In this document: positions 35,918 through 47,027 of the stretch, piece after piece | How positions within the stretch are numbered: the stretch's first letter is position 1 | Layout of the letters: the number at the start of each line of letters is the position of its first letter | Source: Thalassia testudinum | Taxonomy: Eukaryota; Streptophyta; Magnoliopsida; Alismatales; Hydrocharitaceae | Direction: 5' to 3' | Assembly: GCA_037157565.1 (NCBI GenBank) | Contig: JAZHRO010000012.1 | Location: forward strand, 60,999,501-61,063,500 | DNA length: 64,000 bases | The notes under the pieces: generated by a model | The model's input: the letters and a program-made list of their open reading frames with translations, nothing else | The model's database searches: none | Told to the model about the DNA's origin: nothing | Position numbers and translations under genes: made by a program

Positions 35918-36475
35918 TCAAGGTTTAAAATGAGTTTTGGAAGGCTCTGTATGTGTAGAAGAGGTGGCATCAATAAAAATTGTGTGTAAGGGCTCCTCTA
36001 GGAAGGATTCCAAGGTAGGTTCATCTAGAGAGTCCTCATAGTGGCTATCAAAATCAAATGTAAATGCCTGAAGAGTGTTTCGAGTGTTATGGAAATCTGA
36101 GTCAAGGAAAGATTTGAACTCTGGATTGCGGACACTCTTGACAATTGCTGTTTCTGATTCCTGAGGATCAAAAATGAATGATTCCATCTCAATGGAACCT
36201 GATTTTGAATTAATGATCTCGGGATCAGGGACCTCAGAGTCAAAGTCGAAGAATGGATCATGTATGCTAAGGTTGTAGATTGCTTTAGACTTGTCAGGAA
36301 ACAACAGTTCTCTGAAATCAGGGTAAGATTCGAAATCGTCGGAGAACTTGCAAGAATCATGTTCTGAATCTAATTTGGGATTAAAGGTTCCACCACAGAA
36401 TAAATCAAGATGTGGAGAAGCAGCAACCTGACTTGGGTCTAGCTTATTCTTAGATCTGAGCTTAAAAAGAAGCCC
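35918..36475 (-). CDS. Unrecognised acidic open frame in the family T element (N-terminus cut)
   Basis: An uninterrupted frame of 185 codons runs on the minus strand from 36475, just after a TAG, to the stop at 35918. The first Met is at 36304. It is rich in Asp, Glu, Ser and Phe (for example FFDFDSEVPDPEI, HYEDSLDEPTLESFLEEP) and has no domain, signal peptide or membrane segment I recognise. It ends upstream of the conserved 3' region of a minus-strand LTR element and is cut at about 36480 where the opposite-facing LTR begins. It may be the tail of a retrotransposon 3' ORF, and function is unknown. Confidence 0.4.
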   Translation of the reverse strand, partial: GLLFKLRSKNKLDPSQVAASPHLDLFCGGTFNPKLDSEHDSCKFSDDFESYPDFRELLFPDKSKAIYNLSIHDPFFDFDSEVPDPEIINSKSGSIEMESFIFDPQESETAIVKSVRNPEFKSFLDSDFHNTRNTLQAFTFDFDSHYEDSLDEPTLESFLEEPLHTIFIDATSSTHTEPSKTHFKP

Positions 36476-36479
36476 CTAT

Positions 36480-38878
36480 TAGGCATAGGTTCGGGTTCTT
36501 TGCCCGTAGGGTTTCACACGTTTCGAGAACCAAATCAGAATACAAAACCCTAATTTCAGATCCGCTTAAATTAAAGAGGTTCTGGTCAGGATAAAATTCA
36601 TTTAAATCTCCTAAAATTCATAGAAAAATATTCTGAGAGGTTTGGTACCCTTGGTTTGACCATCTGAATTCATGTTGACCTTAGCAGAGTTTCAGACGGG
36701 ATTTTGTTATAATTTAGGCTTCTATAAAATTGCCTAGTCAAACATAATCAAAACTCCAATCCGAATTCACTATTAGATTCCTTGGGTCCAAATTAGGTTA
36801 GTACCAAAATTTGGGTCCAATTAGAGTCCATCTTGACCTAGTTTGCATTTCAGTTCCTAAAACCTCTGTTTCCTACACTCAGACCCCTAACTTTCAAAAT
36901 TCCTTTCAAGCGGGTCCTTAACTTCTTCATCTTCTTGCAAAAATACCCTGCTGCCATTGAAGATGTGAAAACACCTTCAACCGAGATTCGAGAGAGAGAG
37001 AATCTCTCTCAAATCATATCCAATTCCCTCTAAAATTAGAGGGAATGATCTGGAGGAGATACCCGATCTGTTGAGTCATCTCAAGAACCCCAAATCAGAT
37101 CCTGGAGCTCAGATGAGCTCGAGGATTTTGGGAACCTTTTGTTTGAAAACCATGAATCAATTAGGAGAGTTTCTTCAATTAGAGCTCAGGTATGAGCTCT
37201 ATATAAGCTTCCCCATGTTTTGCCATCCTCCTTAGCCCGGTTTAGGCCCAGAAGCATTTCTCTCTCCGGTCATCTCCGATCGTGGCTCCAGCGGACCTCC
37301 ACAACCTCCTTCTTCTGGCCACCCAATGACCAAATTGGGTGGCCTAGGGCCTTCACCACATTCGTCTGCCCCTCGCTTACCATCTCATGGGCTCTTATCT
37401 CCTCTATCGCCGCCATCTTCCCCCATCAAAGTCTTCATCGTCCATGACGTTGGCGAAGCAAGCCACCTTGGATTTCCTCCCCCTTTCATCCAGTAAAGTA
37501 GCCCTCTCTCTCCCTCTTAGTCTCTAGGTAAGTTTTAGGTGTTTAGCTTTTAGAATAGCCCTCAATATCTCCCTCTCCGACTTCTTCTCCGCCTTCGGCG
37601 ACACCTCCGGTGAAGCCATTACATCGCCACAGACCACCAAATGCCTCGCCGTCACTTCTAGAAGTTTCCTCGTCCTTCGCCAACCAAAGCCCTCTACTAA
37701 TTCGAAGTTTCGACCTCTAAACCGCTCCACTGAGCACCGCACCTCGCCGTCATCAACTCCGACTCTGTTTGACCATCATTCACCTCCACACACCACATTG
37801 ACACCGCCTTCACCTCCCTCGCTCCACGGCAAGGTTTATGAATGCTTTGACCAGGGCATTTAGCTTATATTCTTGATTGCAGGGGTTCACTGGAGCACCC
37901 ATCATCGTCGCCGTTTGTTCATCGAGCTCTGTACACCTCTAGCCATGATTTTGCATCCCACAGCTGCAGTTTCACTTTGCAAAGACAGTCAGGACCTCAA
38001 TTGAGAGGAACAATGATTGCAGCAGCTTAATCGAGCATGAATGACATCTGCAGCAACGCAAGGAAGAGGCAGAACTATTAGCCCCACATTGTGGGCACCA
38101 AACTAAGTGAAGCTGCATAAAGGCAATTATGCACATGGCTCGTTACCTTAAGTAACACAAGCTATACACGCGCTCTCACTCCTCACCCGCGACCACTACC
38201 CATGGGTCTGGACCCTACCCGGATCCAATTACCCACTTATATACCAGATTACCCATAACCAGATTCTAAGAGAAGGGAAGAGGAGAGATTCTAAGGAGGG
38301 TAGGGGTAGGTTTGCTTCGAGATGAGTGCATGCTTGCTCTATACTTATCATCTTTGAGAGGCTTCTTCTCTGTGCTTGGCACCCTTGTGCGTCTGCTTTG
38401 CTGAGGTCTTATGCCTTGGCTGTGCTTTGTGCTTTAGTGGTTTAAGGCATCTGACATGGGTACCCGATGTCTAATGTGGTACTGTAGCATTATTTGAGTT
38501 GATACGTGGTATCTGATCTGACGTGGCATTGAGAGATTAGTGGTTTAAGGACCACTGTTGGAAATTTTGGTTTGATTATAAATGCTTTGGGATGTGCTTA
38601 ATTGTGGGATTTAAGTGGTGATTCAAATCATCATTTTTTATAGTCCTTTTATTCTTTTTATCCCAATAACTCTTGAGATACAGTTTGGGTTATTATTGCA
38701 TAGATTTTTTATTATTGATATTCATTGCATATCTTTGTTCTTATGCTCATTATTTCTAAATTAAGATCAGTGTGTGACTTCCATATTTGTTCCCTGCGAA
38801 TGACCTCGGACTCAATTCTTTGTTTTTGAGCACTCTTATAAATTTAAATGCTACTACATTTTTGTTGATCGTACTACA
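36480..38878 (+). repeat. Family T LTR, plus orientation, left end truncated
   Basis: It is homologous to 47028-49913 read in the same direction: AAATCCTATAAAATTCATAG-like block near 36610, GGTCCAAATTAGG near 36790, a GC-rich middle with a TATATAAG box (about 37198), CCCACATTGTGGG near 38080, and the TTCCCTGCGAATGACCTCGG block near the end. The typical TGATGA start is missing, so it is truncated at about 36480. It ends ...GTACTACA at 38878, where Tat RT resumes. Confidence 0.7.
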
Positions 38879-40106
38879 GCAAGCATTTCATAAAAGTCAA
38901 TGAAAGCATTGCAACAGGTGTATATTGACGATATGCTAGTGAAGGGATCAAACTTCCTACAACACTTAGAGTACTTGGCAGAGATGTTCTAGATTATATG
39001 GAGCACCCACCTTCACCTGAACCCTAACAAGTGTACCTTCAGGGTCTCAGCCAGCAAGTTTCTAGGGTTCCTGGTCTCTAACTAAGGCATCGAAGCCTAC
39101 CCGGAAAAGATCCATGAGATTGAAGACCTACAACCGCCAGGCACGCTGAAAGGGCTATAGTCGTTGGTCGGCAAAATCGCCTCATTAGGATGATTCTTGT
39201 CTCGATCTTTCGACAAATTTCTTCCCTTCTTCGAGTTCATAAAAAAGGTCAAAGGTTATAATGCTGCCCACTGGACTCCTCACTACCAGAAGGCATTGGA
39301 GGAAGTCAAGGATGCACGCCAAAGTCCCCCCGTCCTAACAGCCCCCCAACAAGGGAAAGTTCTTTCGTTATATTTAGTCGCCTCTATATTCGCTGTTAGT
39401 GCTGCCGTTGTCGGCAACCAGGCAGGAATTCAGCGACCTGTGTACTTCGTCAGTAAGACCTACCAAGGCGCAAAAGCTAAGTACATAGTTATTGAAAAGT
39501 TGGGGCTACCTCTCATCACCGCAACCCAAAATCTAAACCCATACTTCCAAGTCTACACAATAATGATCCTGTTAGACTATCCCCTCCGGCGAATGTTAAC
39601 AAGCCCATGGGGTCAGCATGACAAATCAAAAGGATAATGGAATTGGCCAAATTTGATGCCAAATATTAGCTAAGGAAGGCAATCAAAGCACAAGTCCTAG
39701 TGGATTTCGTGGTCGAATTCACAAATCCCGATGCCTCCCTTACACTCCCCTGGCAACTATATGTCGACGGCTCGTCTATGACAGCCAGGTCTGGGGTCGG
39801 GATAGCTCTAACGTTCCCAGATGGCGTCACTCATAAGTACGCCATAAAATTAGACTTCCCTCTATCTAATAACCAGGCGGAGTATGAGGCCATGATGGTA
39901 GGCATCCGGGTATCAAAATCCATGTGGATCACCTCGCTCGAGGTCTACATGGGCTTCCAACTAGTTGCCAACAAAATAAACGGCAAGTACCAAGCTCAAG
40001 ATTCGAACATGATCCTATATGCTGACAAGGTCAGGGAAGAGTTGGCGGATTTTAAGACCGTCTCAATCAGGCGGGTTACTTGGGCAGACAACCCCCTGGT
40101 GGACAC
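38879..40106 (+). pseudogene. Tat-type reverse transcriptase (second part) and RNase H, broken
   Basis: RT resumes with KAFHK at 38882, then VYIDDMLVKG (catalytic pair kept, about 38920-38950), LNPNKCTFRV, KFLGFLVS and the connection ending QHDKSKG (about 39637). The RNase H at 39700-40106 has YVDGSS (first Asp), NNQAEYEAMM (Glu) and a VYMGFQLV block where Ser-Asp is expected, so one catalytic Asp is lost. The frame runs into the Athila-like insertion at 40106 and continues at 54665, where the expected LARL follows the final Asp. Confidence 0.88.
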
Positions 40107-41747
40107 TGATAAGCACATATAAATTCATCATAAAATGCTTATTTATAATAGTTCCTAGGCATAGCATTACATATCATGTTATAAATATTGCATAGCATGC
40201 ATCATTCTGCATTTAGAGTAGTTGTATATATTTTAGGTTAATTAGATCCTTTTTATGGTCATGAGAGAAGATGATTTATTTCAGGGCCTCGGATGGATGA
40301 TTAGACCACACGAATCTAATCGGGATGACGATTGGAGTTTAACGCCTCTGAAATCGTCCAAATCGAAGTCCTGTAGCATCACATGAAGCCAGAGGAAGAT
40401 CAACGGCCAGTGGGCAATGCAACATCCATACAGGTTTTAGATGGAAAATCCGATTATACGGATGGATCCGGAGCAACGAACGTAGTTCAGCATTGCGGGA
40501 ATCATCTCGATCTGAGCACTGTGGCATGCTTTACAAGAAGAAGATGGACGACCCAGATGGTGCCACGTGGCACCATCCAGGCCACCCAACACCGACCAGC
40601 AACCACCGCCCACTCCCTTCATCATTCGCCCCCTTGAATCCCAGCCATTGGATCAATATCCAACGGCTGGGAAGCGTCTGACCAAGCTCCTCCTTGCAAC
40701 ACAAAGGATGACATAGCGCATTCATGGGAATGGTGGTTCGCAGGGAGGGACGCAGGTTCGAATCCCCGTAGACCCCCCATTCTCAATTCAGTCGGGTGCA
40801 AGCAGCAGCACACGCTAATGCATGCGCGCGCGACACGATGCGAGGAGCACGGGCACGTGATGTGCGTAGCACCAGCAGGGAGATGCGCGGATCTTCAGCG
40901 ATAATTACGAGGGCCTTTAGTGACGCCTGCAGCTGTCACTAATGGCCCATGCGTGCCAGCAAAGGACTTGAAGGGAGCGGATCTTCAGGAGCAGCTGCAG
41001 CAACGATTACAGCCATCACTAATTGCCCAGGGACGATTTTTGCCTCTTCTCCTCCACTATAAAAGGACCTACACCCCCTCCCTTCCAAGCCATCTCTACC
41101 TACTCTACTCCCACCTACTCCCAAGCTCTAGCAAGCCTACCAACGCTCCATTAGAGCTTGTTCTCAAGCTCCCAAGGAGCCTATTAGTGTGGTGAACCTC
41201 TGCCCAACCAATACTCCTCCAACTTCCCATCCCCCTTCATAGGTCGCCTTAGAGCCGTCCTCCCACTTCCATTCCGGTAGCAGATCATCTCCGTCTTCTC
41301 ACTTCCATTCCAGAGCCACACTGAAGCTTTTCTCAACACGATGTCCTCCTACATCTCACCTCCGTCATCCCGCTCCTCACCTCCTTCGTCCGAGCTTCCA
41401 CTAAGCGACGTCGTCTTGCAGAACAGCCGATTCGGGAGATTTCCTCTCACCCCCCTCTCTTTTTATGCTTTCAAGTGATATCTATATCATTTTTGTTCCA
41501 TCTCTATCTTGTGATTCATTTGCTTATTTTCTTCTTACAAAAATACAAAAAAATAACAAAACCCTAAAATACCAAAAAGAAATAAATCGAAGTGCGATTT
41601 TCACTTAAAGTAAACGTCACCTCCCTGTATTCGACCTGGGACTCCCTTGGAGTTTCGGTATAAATTTTATCTGATCGACGTGTTTTGTAACTACAACGAC
41701 GGGTTACTTGTAACCCCAATTTCTAACACGTGAAATGCACCCGACCA
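40107..41747 (+). repeat. 5' LTR of the Athila-like element
   Basis: 1641 bp, TG...CA. It holds a TATAAAA box (41058-41064) with a CT-rich stretch after it and the direct block CTGTATTCGACCTGGGACTC near the end. It also carries a Pol III-like A/B-box module (40714-40765). Confidence 0.92.
40714..40765 (+). repeat. tRNA-like A/B-box module (SINE-head-like) inside the Athila LTR
   Basis: TAGCGCA...GG (40714 onward) resembles a Pol III A box and GGTTCGAATCC (40755-40765) is a perfect B box about 40 bases on. The copy in the other LTR (53583-53634) reads TAGCGCATTGGTGGG and GGTTTGAATCC. This is the spacing of tRNA genes and tRNA-derived SINE heads, but no cloverleaf with acceptor stem can be drawn, so it is not a tRNA gene. 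Confidence 0.5.
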
Positions 41748-41750
41748 TTT

Positions 41751-41768
41751 TGGTGCCGTTACCGGGGA
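41751..41768 (+). promoter_or_regulatory. Primer binding site of the Athila-like element
   Basis: TGGTGCCGTTACCGGGGA starts three bases after the LTR. It matches the TGGCGCCGTTGCCGGGG sequence usual in Athila elements apart from two transitions. Confidence 0.88.
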
Positions 41769-43090
41769 GGCAATGGAATTTACTTTATTGTTTATTACGT
41801 TTCTTTGCATTTACATAGCACTAACCCTACTTGTCTTTGATCTACTATCTTGCAGGTACCCTAGCATGGAGATCTAAGTGTGGCAGACCGGAGTAAAGCA
41901 CGGGTAGAGTACTCTGTAGGTGTCCCCCACATTCCCCCCCACTAGTTCATTTCGCCAGACTCATAACCAAGACCTAATCTACTTAGGTGTTTGCATAAAC
42001 CCTAGGATAGAATTGTATGTCTTGTTTGCCACCTTCATCCACCTCACCTCTACATTTAAAAAAAAAAAAGAGAGAAAGATACTTTCTGTGGGACGAATCA
42101 ATATACACACTCTATACACCCACATTTGAGGCACATAATCGGACTTGATTTTCATCTACTCAACTGGTCTTCCGACCTGTGGACCCGGTACATGAATTTA
42201 ACACATAAAAGAGTAGAAATCATATTAGTTAACCACCTTTTTGTGTGCCTTAATCGGTGGTGCATTTGAGCCAATTGAGTGAATTGTTTGGGCTGCACCA
42301 CCTAATCTAAAAGAGGTTCATTTTCTAGCTGCCCTATTGGATTCAATAATTAGGTCAAGCCGAGCACTCCATACTTTTCTTGATTTCTAAAGGAAAATAC
42401 TTGAACACGTGCTTTCAACAACAAACTTGGTTTGCCTCACAAAACTTGGTTGAAAACACCTGATATTTGAATCCTAAAATCTATTAAACAAGATTCGAAT
42501 CCTAAAACTCACCTCATCATTAATAATCTTGCTTGAAAATCTCTTGGTTGTGCACATTCACACATTCTCAAACAAATCATTAATGGCACAACCCATTAAG
42601 GGCTCATCACATTCCACAGCACTAATTTCCTAAGCCTAAATAAAATCAATTAGACGTTGGCCCTAAGGATTCATTCACTGATCGGGATCCAGATTGAGAT
42701 TATTCATGATTAACCTGCTTATACTAGACAATCTGATGTCTAGCTAGGGGAGTAGCATCAAACAACTGCGGCTGGGGGGTACACTAGGAACTGGAGGTGC
42801 AAGCCAAAGGAAGAACCTTCTCCCCAGTCCCTCCTTCTAAGTGGTCAGATTGCCTAGACATAAGTAGAGTAAATCATCCATAATCTCAGGATGGATTTTG
42901 AGAGTCAGTAGACCTTAGGCTACCCCATCTAAGGATAGGCTTGCATTCTTGTGCTGTAGGGTTCCCTCCTTTCCCCGTCCTTCCGACTTCCTTCCAGTGT
43001 ATGCTTGGGAGGAGGTCATTGAACCCTAGATTGGAAGGACCTTTAGACAATTCTAGGAGGTGGAGGTTGAGTTATAGCCAAGCAGATCCC
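41769..43090 (+). other. Leader of the Athila-like element, non-coding
   Basis: The long untranslated leader before gag is normal for Athila elements. I see no supportable ORF. It includes an A-rich run (about 42055-42070). Confidence 0.6.
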
Positions 43091-44848
43091 ATGGCTGATC
43101 AACAATCACCTCCCCCGCCCCTGAACCAGTAGGAGCTGATTCAGAGGCAGTTGGAAGAATTGCAGCAGATGCAGCAATGGTTCCAACGTATGCATGGTCA
43201 GGGCGCTCAGCCCTTGAAGGATTTCTACGATCCTTCAAACTATGGGGAATGTCCAAGCATCATGATTCCCGCTGGAGACATAGAAATCAAGCCCCAAGTC
43301 TTAAGTTTGATTAAGCATTTCCATGGGCTTGGCTCGGAGGACCCATTCCAGCACCTAGAGGATCTGACCACTTTAGTTCAGACCACCAGAGCAAGGAATG
43401 TGAATGAAGAGCAAATGATCATGAGGCTTTTCCCCTACTCTCTCAGGGATAAGGCCGCACATTGGTACCGGACTATAGGAAGGTCGATTGAAACTTGGGC
43501 TGCTCTTAAGTCGACTTTCCTAAAGAAATTCTTCCCTATCAGAAGGACCAATGCCTTGTGACGAATGATTACCACTTTCGCCCAGTGGTCGGGGGAATCG
43601 TTTCATGGTGCCTGGGAGCGATTCTAAGAACTTTTGAGGAAGTGTCCACACCACAAGGTGTCGAAATGGCAACTTGTGTAGATTTTCTATCACGGGTTGG
43701 TTGAGCAACTCTGTAATCACATGGACGCCTCCTGCGGAGGCAATTTTTTCAACAGGGATGCAGATAGCGCATATGACCTGTTTGAGGAAATGAGCGAAAA
43801 CTCAATTAATCATGCCTCCATGGATGCATTCAACCGGTCCCAACAACCTAGGTCAAGTGCTAATGAGATCCAGGATTCTCATTCATTTGACATGGAATTA
43901 ATTTGTAATAAACTGGATAAAATGGACTTGGTTGCTAAGAAAATGGAAGCATGGATGTGTGGGAATTCAGGAAACACTTCTTTACCCACTCAATCCCAGA
44001 ATTCGGGATTCCATCCCTCACGAGCTCCCACGGGGCGAGAATTTGTGAACCAACTCGATTAGGCTCAACCTGTGAGCCAGGATTTCTCGGAACCATATGG
44101 GTTCCAAACTGGGGCCTTTGATCCCAGTTTCTCTGATCCTTCCTTCTCTCCATCCTCATTTTATGAGGATGCATATGCAATGCAGGAGAATGTTAGGTCC
44201 AACCCGTATTCCAACACTTATAACTCGGGGTGGAGGAACCACCCTAACTTCTCCTGGAAAAATCAGGGGCAACAGACCCAATCTCAACCCAGCAACTATG
44301 CATCTCAAAAACCTATGGGTCAGGGTCAAGTATACACCCAGTTGCCCCTGAGACTGGTTAATCAATCATCTTGGAATGCCCAACAATCCATAGGGAAGGC
44401 TGATTTAAACCGACAGATGGTGGAAATGCATGGGTCCATGCTTTAGCTTATGCAACAAATGAAGACATCCTTGGATAACTTGCAATCTGAGTTAATTGCT
44501 AACACTCGACAACCCAAATCTCTACCATCTCAACGTGTACCCAACCCATGCAATGTCCAAAAATAGGGCAATAGTGCCCAAGGGTACGAGAATCAAAGGG
44601 ACTCACACACACATGCTTAGGTGGTTGAGCAGGGTCCCTCATCTTCTTCTTCCTCTAGTTACATGACTAACCAAGGACCTCCAATCTTCACTAGCCCACC
44701 TCAAGACCCAAACCTGTATGCCTCTGCAAACTCTGTCACCTTGAGAAGTGGAAAGCAAACCCAGGACCCTAAATTGCCCTCTAAATGCCAAAACCCTGGG
44801 GAGCTTGAGAGAGAAAAGGAGGAGATTGAAAAAGACAATAAGGCCTAG
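43091..44848 (+). pseudogene. Athila-type gag, several stops
   Basis: The start is the ATG at 43091 (MADQQSPPPPLNQ). The same frame is kept through 44848 and on into protease, interrupted by point stops (about 43130, 43559, 43628, 43681, 44060, 44444, 44563, 44618). Blocks seen: DFYDPSNYGECPSIMIP, the capsid core with FPYSLRDKAAHWYRT and LKSTFLKKFFP (about 43430-43535), a coiled Asn/Gln/Ser-rich middle, and ANSVTLRSGKQ near the end. Keeping one frame despite about eight stops shows decay by substitution more than indels. Confidence 0.88.
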
Positions 44849-44896
44849 GGATCGAAAATTGAAAATTCCACCCATATCCCATTCCCTGAGGCCCTT

Positions 44897-47027
44897 TTGA
44901 AAATCAAGAAGAAGAAAACCCTAGATAGCAACGAGGAGCTTCTAGATTTATTCAAGAGCGTAGAGATCAATATTCTGTTCCTCGTTGCTATTAAGCACAT
45001 CCCAGCTTACGCTAAATTTTTGAAAGAACTATGTACCCAAAAGCGTAAACCGAGAGAACCCACTCCAAGGAAGGTGATTCTCTTTGAGCAGGCAAGTTCT
45101 GTGATCCTACATCACCTTCCTCAAAAGAAGAAAGATCCAGGTGCCCCCTTGATCTCATGCATTATTGGGGAATACACTTTTGATAAGGCACTATTGGATC
45201 TAGGTGCATCCATCAACCTAATCCCGACTTCTCTTTATGAGAGGTTTGGGTTAGGTGAACTAAGGCCAACCTCAGTAACGCTACAATTAGCGGACCGATC
45301 GGTCACCACACCGAGAGGCGTTATTGAGGATGTAATTGTCAAGGTCAAGGATTTCTATTTTTCTGTAGATTTCCTCATCCTTGACATGGATGTACCTAAT
45401 GATTTGAGGAACACACCCATCATTCTGGGGCGTCCGTTTCTAGCTACCGCCAAGGCCAACATAAATTGTGAAAGCGGTAGTATGGAGATCGCCTTTGGGG
45501 ATAAGAAATTAACTTTGGATATTTTTAAGGAGATAAGAGGATTTAAGGATTGTGAATTCATTAAGGAACTCGAGGATCAAGATCTTGAGACGTGTATAAC
45601 AATCAATGCACTCAAAGACTCCATTAGCTTTAGCGAACCCAACCCACAACCCTCCTCCGTGGTAGACCTGCCACATCCTGAAGAGGCTATTGATTTTGTT
45701 CATTCCCAGCCTCTTCCACTGGATCATCCTGATGAATCTTCATCAGCATCCTCCCTACCTTCTATTCTAAACCCACCCCAAGTGGAATTAAAACCATTGC
45801 CAAAAAATTTGAAATATGAGTTCTTAGGACCTAAAAACACATTCCCTGTGATTATTAGTGTTGATTTGACTAAGGAGCAAGAATTGAGGTTAATTAAGGT
45901 CCTTAAAGACAACAAGGAGACAATTGGTTGGACCATCCACGACCTTAGGGGGATTGAGCCATCTTATTATATTCATTGTATTTTCATGGAAGATGGATCC
46001 CGCCCTTCTCGCGAAATGCAAAGGAGACTAAACCTGAATATGCGAGAAGTGGTCAAGATAGAGATAATCAAGTGCCTCGATGCTAGGATTATTTACCCAA
46101 TCTCAGATAGTCCGGGGTTAGCCCCATTCAGATTGTACCCAAGAAGGCGGGAATAACCGTTACGACTAATGAGAAAGGCAAAACCTTCACCAGTTGTTCA
46201 GCTTCTGCTTGGAGAGTCTGTATTGACAATAGGAAGCTGAACATAGCCACTAAAAAGGATCACTTTCCCTTGCCATTTGTCGATCAAATCCTCGAAAGGT
46301 TAGCTGGGCAAAAATATTTTTGCTTCCTGGACGGTTATTCGGGATATAACCAAGTCCCTATTCATCTTGAAGATCAGGAAAAGATAACTTTCACATGTCC
46401 CTACGGAACCTTTGCATTTTGTAGAATGCCATTCGGGCTTTGCAATGCGCCGACGACTATTCAAAGGTGCATGCTGGCCATCTTTTTTGACATGGTGGGA
46501 GATTGTCTTGAGGTGTTCATGGATGTTTTCTCTGTTTTCGGAGATTCTTTTAAGTCCTGCTTGGCTAACCTGGAATTGATCCTCCAAAGATGCATCAAAA
46601 CACAGCTGGTCCTTAGCTAGGAAAAGAGCCACTTTATGACTCGGGAAGGCATTGTCCTGGGTCATGTGGTCTCTAGTCGGGGTATTGAAGTTGATAGAGC
46701 TAAGGTGGATGCTATCTCTAGACTTCCTCCACCCACATCCGTAAAATAGATCCGCTCTTTCCTTGGGCATGTGGGTTTTTACAGAAGATTCATTAAGGAT
46801 TTCTCGAAGGTTGCTCGGCCCTTGAGTAACCTTCTAGCCAAAGATGCACTGTTCAAGTTTGATGAATCATGCCATAAGGCATTTGATTTATTGAAAATGG
46901 CAGTTACCTGTGCTCCGATGCTGTAACCCTCGGTCAGGACAGCCCCATTTGAGATTATGGCTGACGCATCTGATTATGCTGTCGGGGTTGTCTTGGGTCA
47001 AAAGATTGAGAAAAAGCCCTCTGTGCT
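44897..47027 (+). pseudogene. Athila-type protease and reverse transcriptase, broken
   Basis: The protease is intact in 44897-45560: LLDLGASINLIP (catalytic Asp in the Athila DLGAS form), VTLQLADRS, IILGRPFLATAKA. RT begins about 45790 (LKYEFLG, IGWTIHDLRGI, RRLNLNMREVV). A one-base indel at about 46115-46130 shifts the frame, and RT continues with PKK, WRVCIDNRKLN, CFLDGYSGYNQ (first catalytic Asp), MPFGLCNAP and VFMDVFSVF, where the second Asp of the FMDD motif is Val. RNase H starts at ADASDYAVGVVLGQ and is cut at 47027 by the solo LTR. Other stops lie at about 46618, 46748 and 46924. Confidence 0.92.

Larger units (their letters stand above)
31092..38878. mobile_element. Composite insertion in Tat RT: two family T LTRs in opposite orientation
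   Basis: The left arm (31092-33863) is a minus-oriented LTR with a polypurine tract just inside it, so it is a 3' LTR of a minus-strand element. The middle (33864-36480) is the 3' part of that element's interior. The right arm (about 36480-38878) is homologous to the left arm but plus-oriented: GTCCGAGGTC near 31193 is mirrored by GACCTCGGAC near 38800, and the motifs AATAATGCTACAGT and the TTTGGTAC block are likewise mirrored. No matching target duplication flanks the pair. Two separate insertions plus a deletion, or an inversion, would explain it. Confidence 0.75.

Noticed and set aside
38079..38105. CCCACATTGTGGGCACCAAA read as a primer binding site for a minus-strand element
   Set aside because: A similar CCCACATTATGGG block lies inside the family T solo LTR (about 48852), so it is an internal LTR feature and not an LTR edge.
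40714..40790. A tRNA gene at the GGTTCGAATCC box
   Set aside because: A and B boxes are present but no acceptor stem or anticodon arm can be formed, and the copy in the second LTR has a changed B box. Kept as a SINE-like module.
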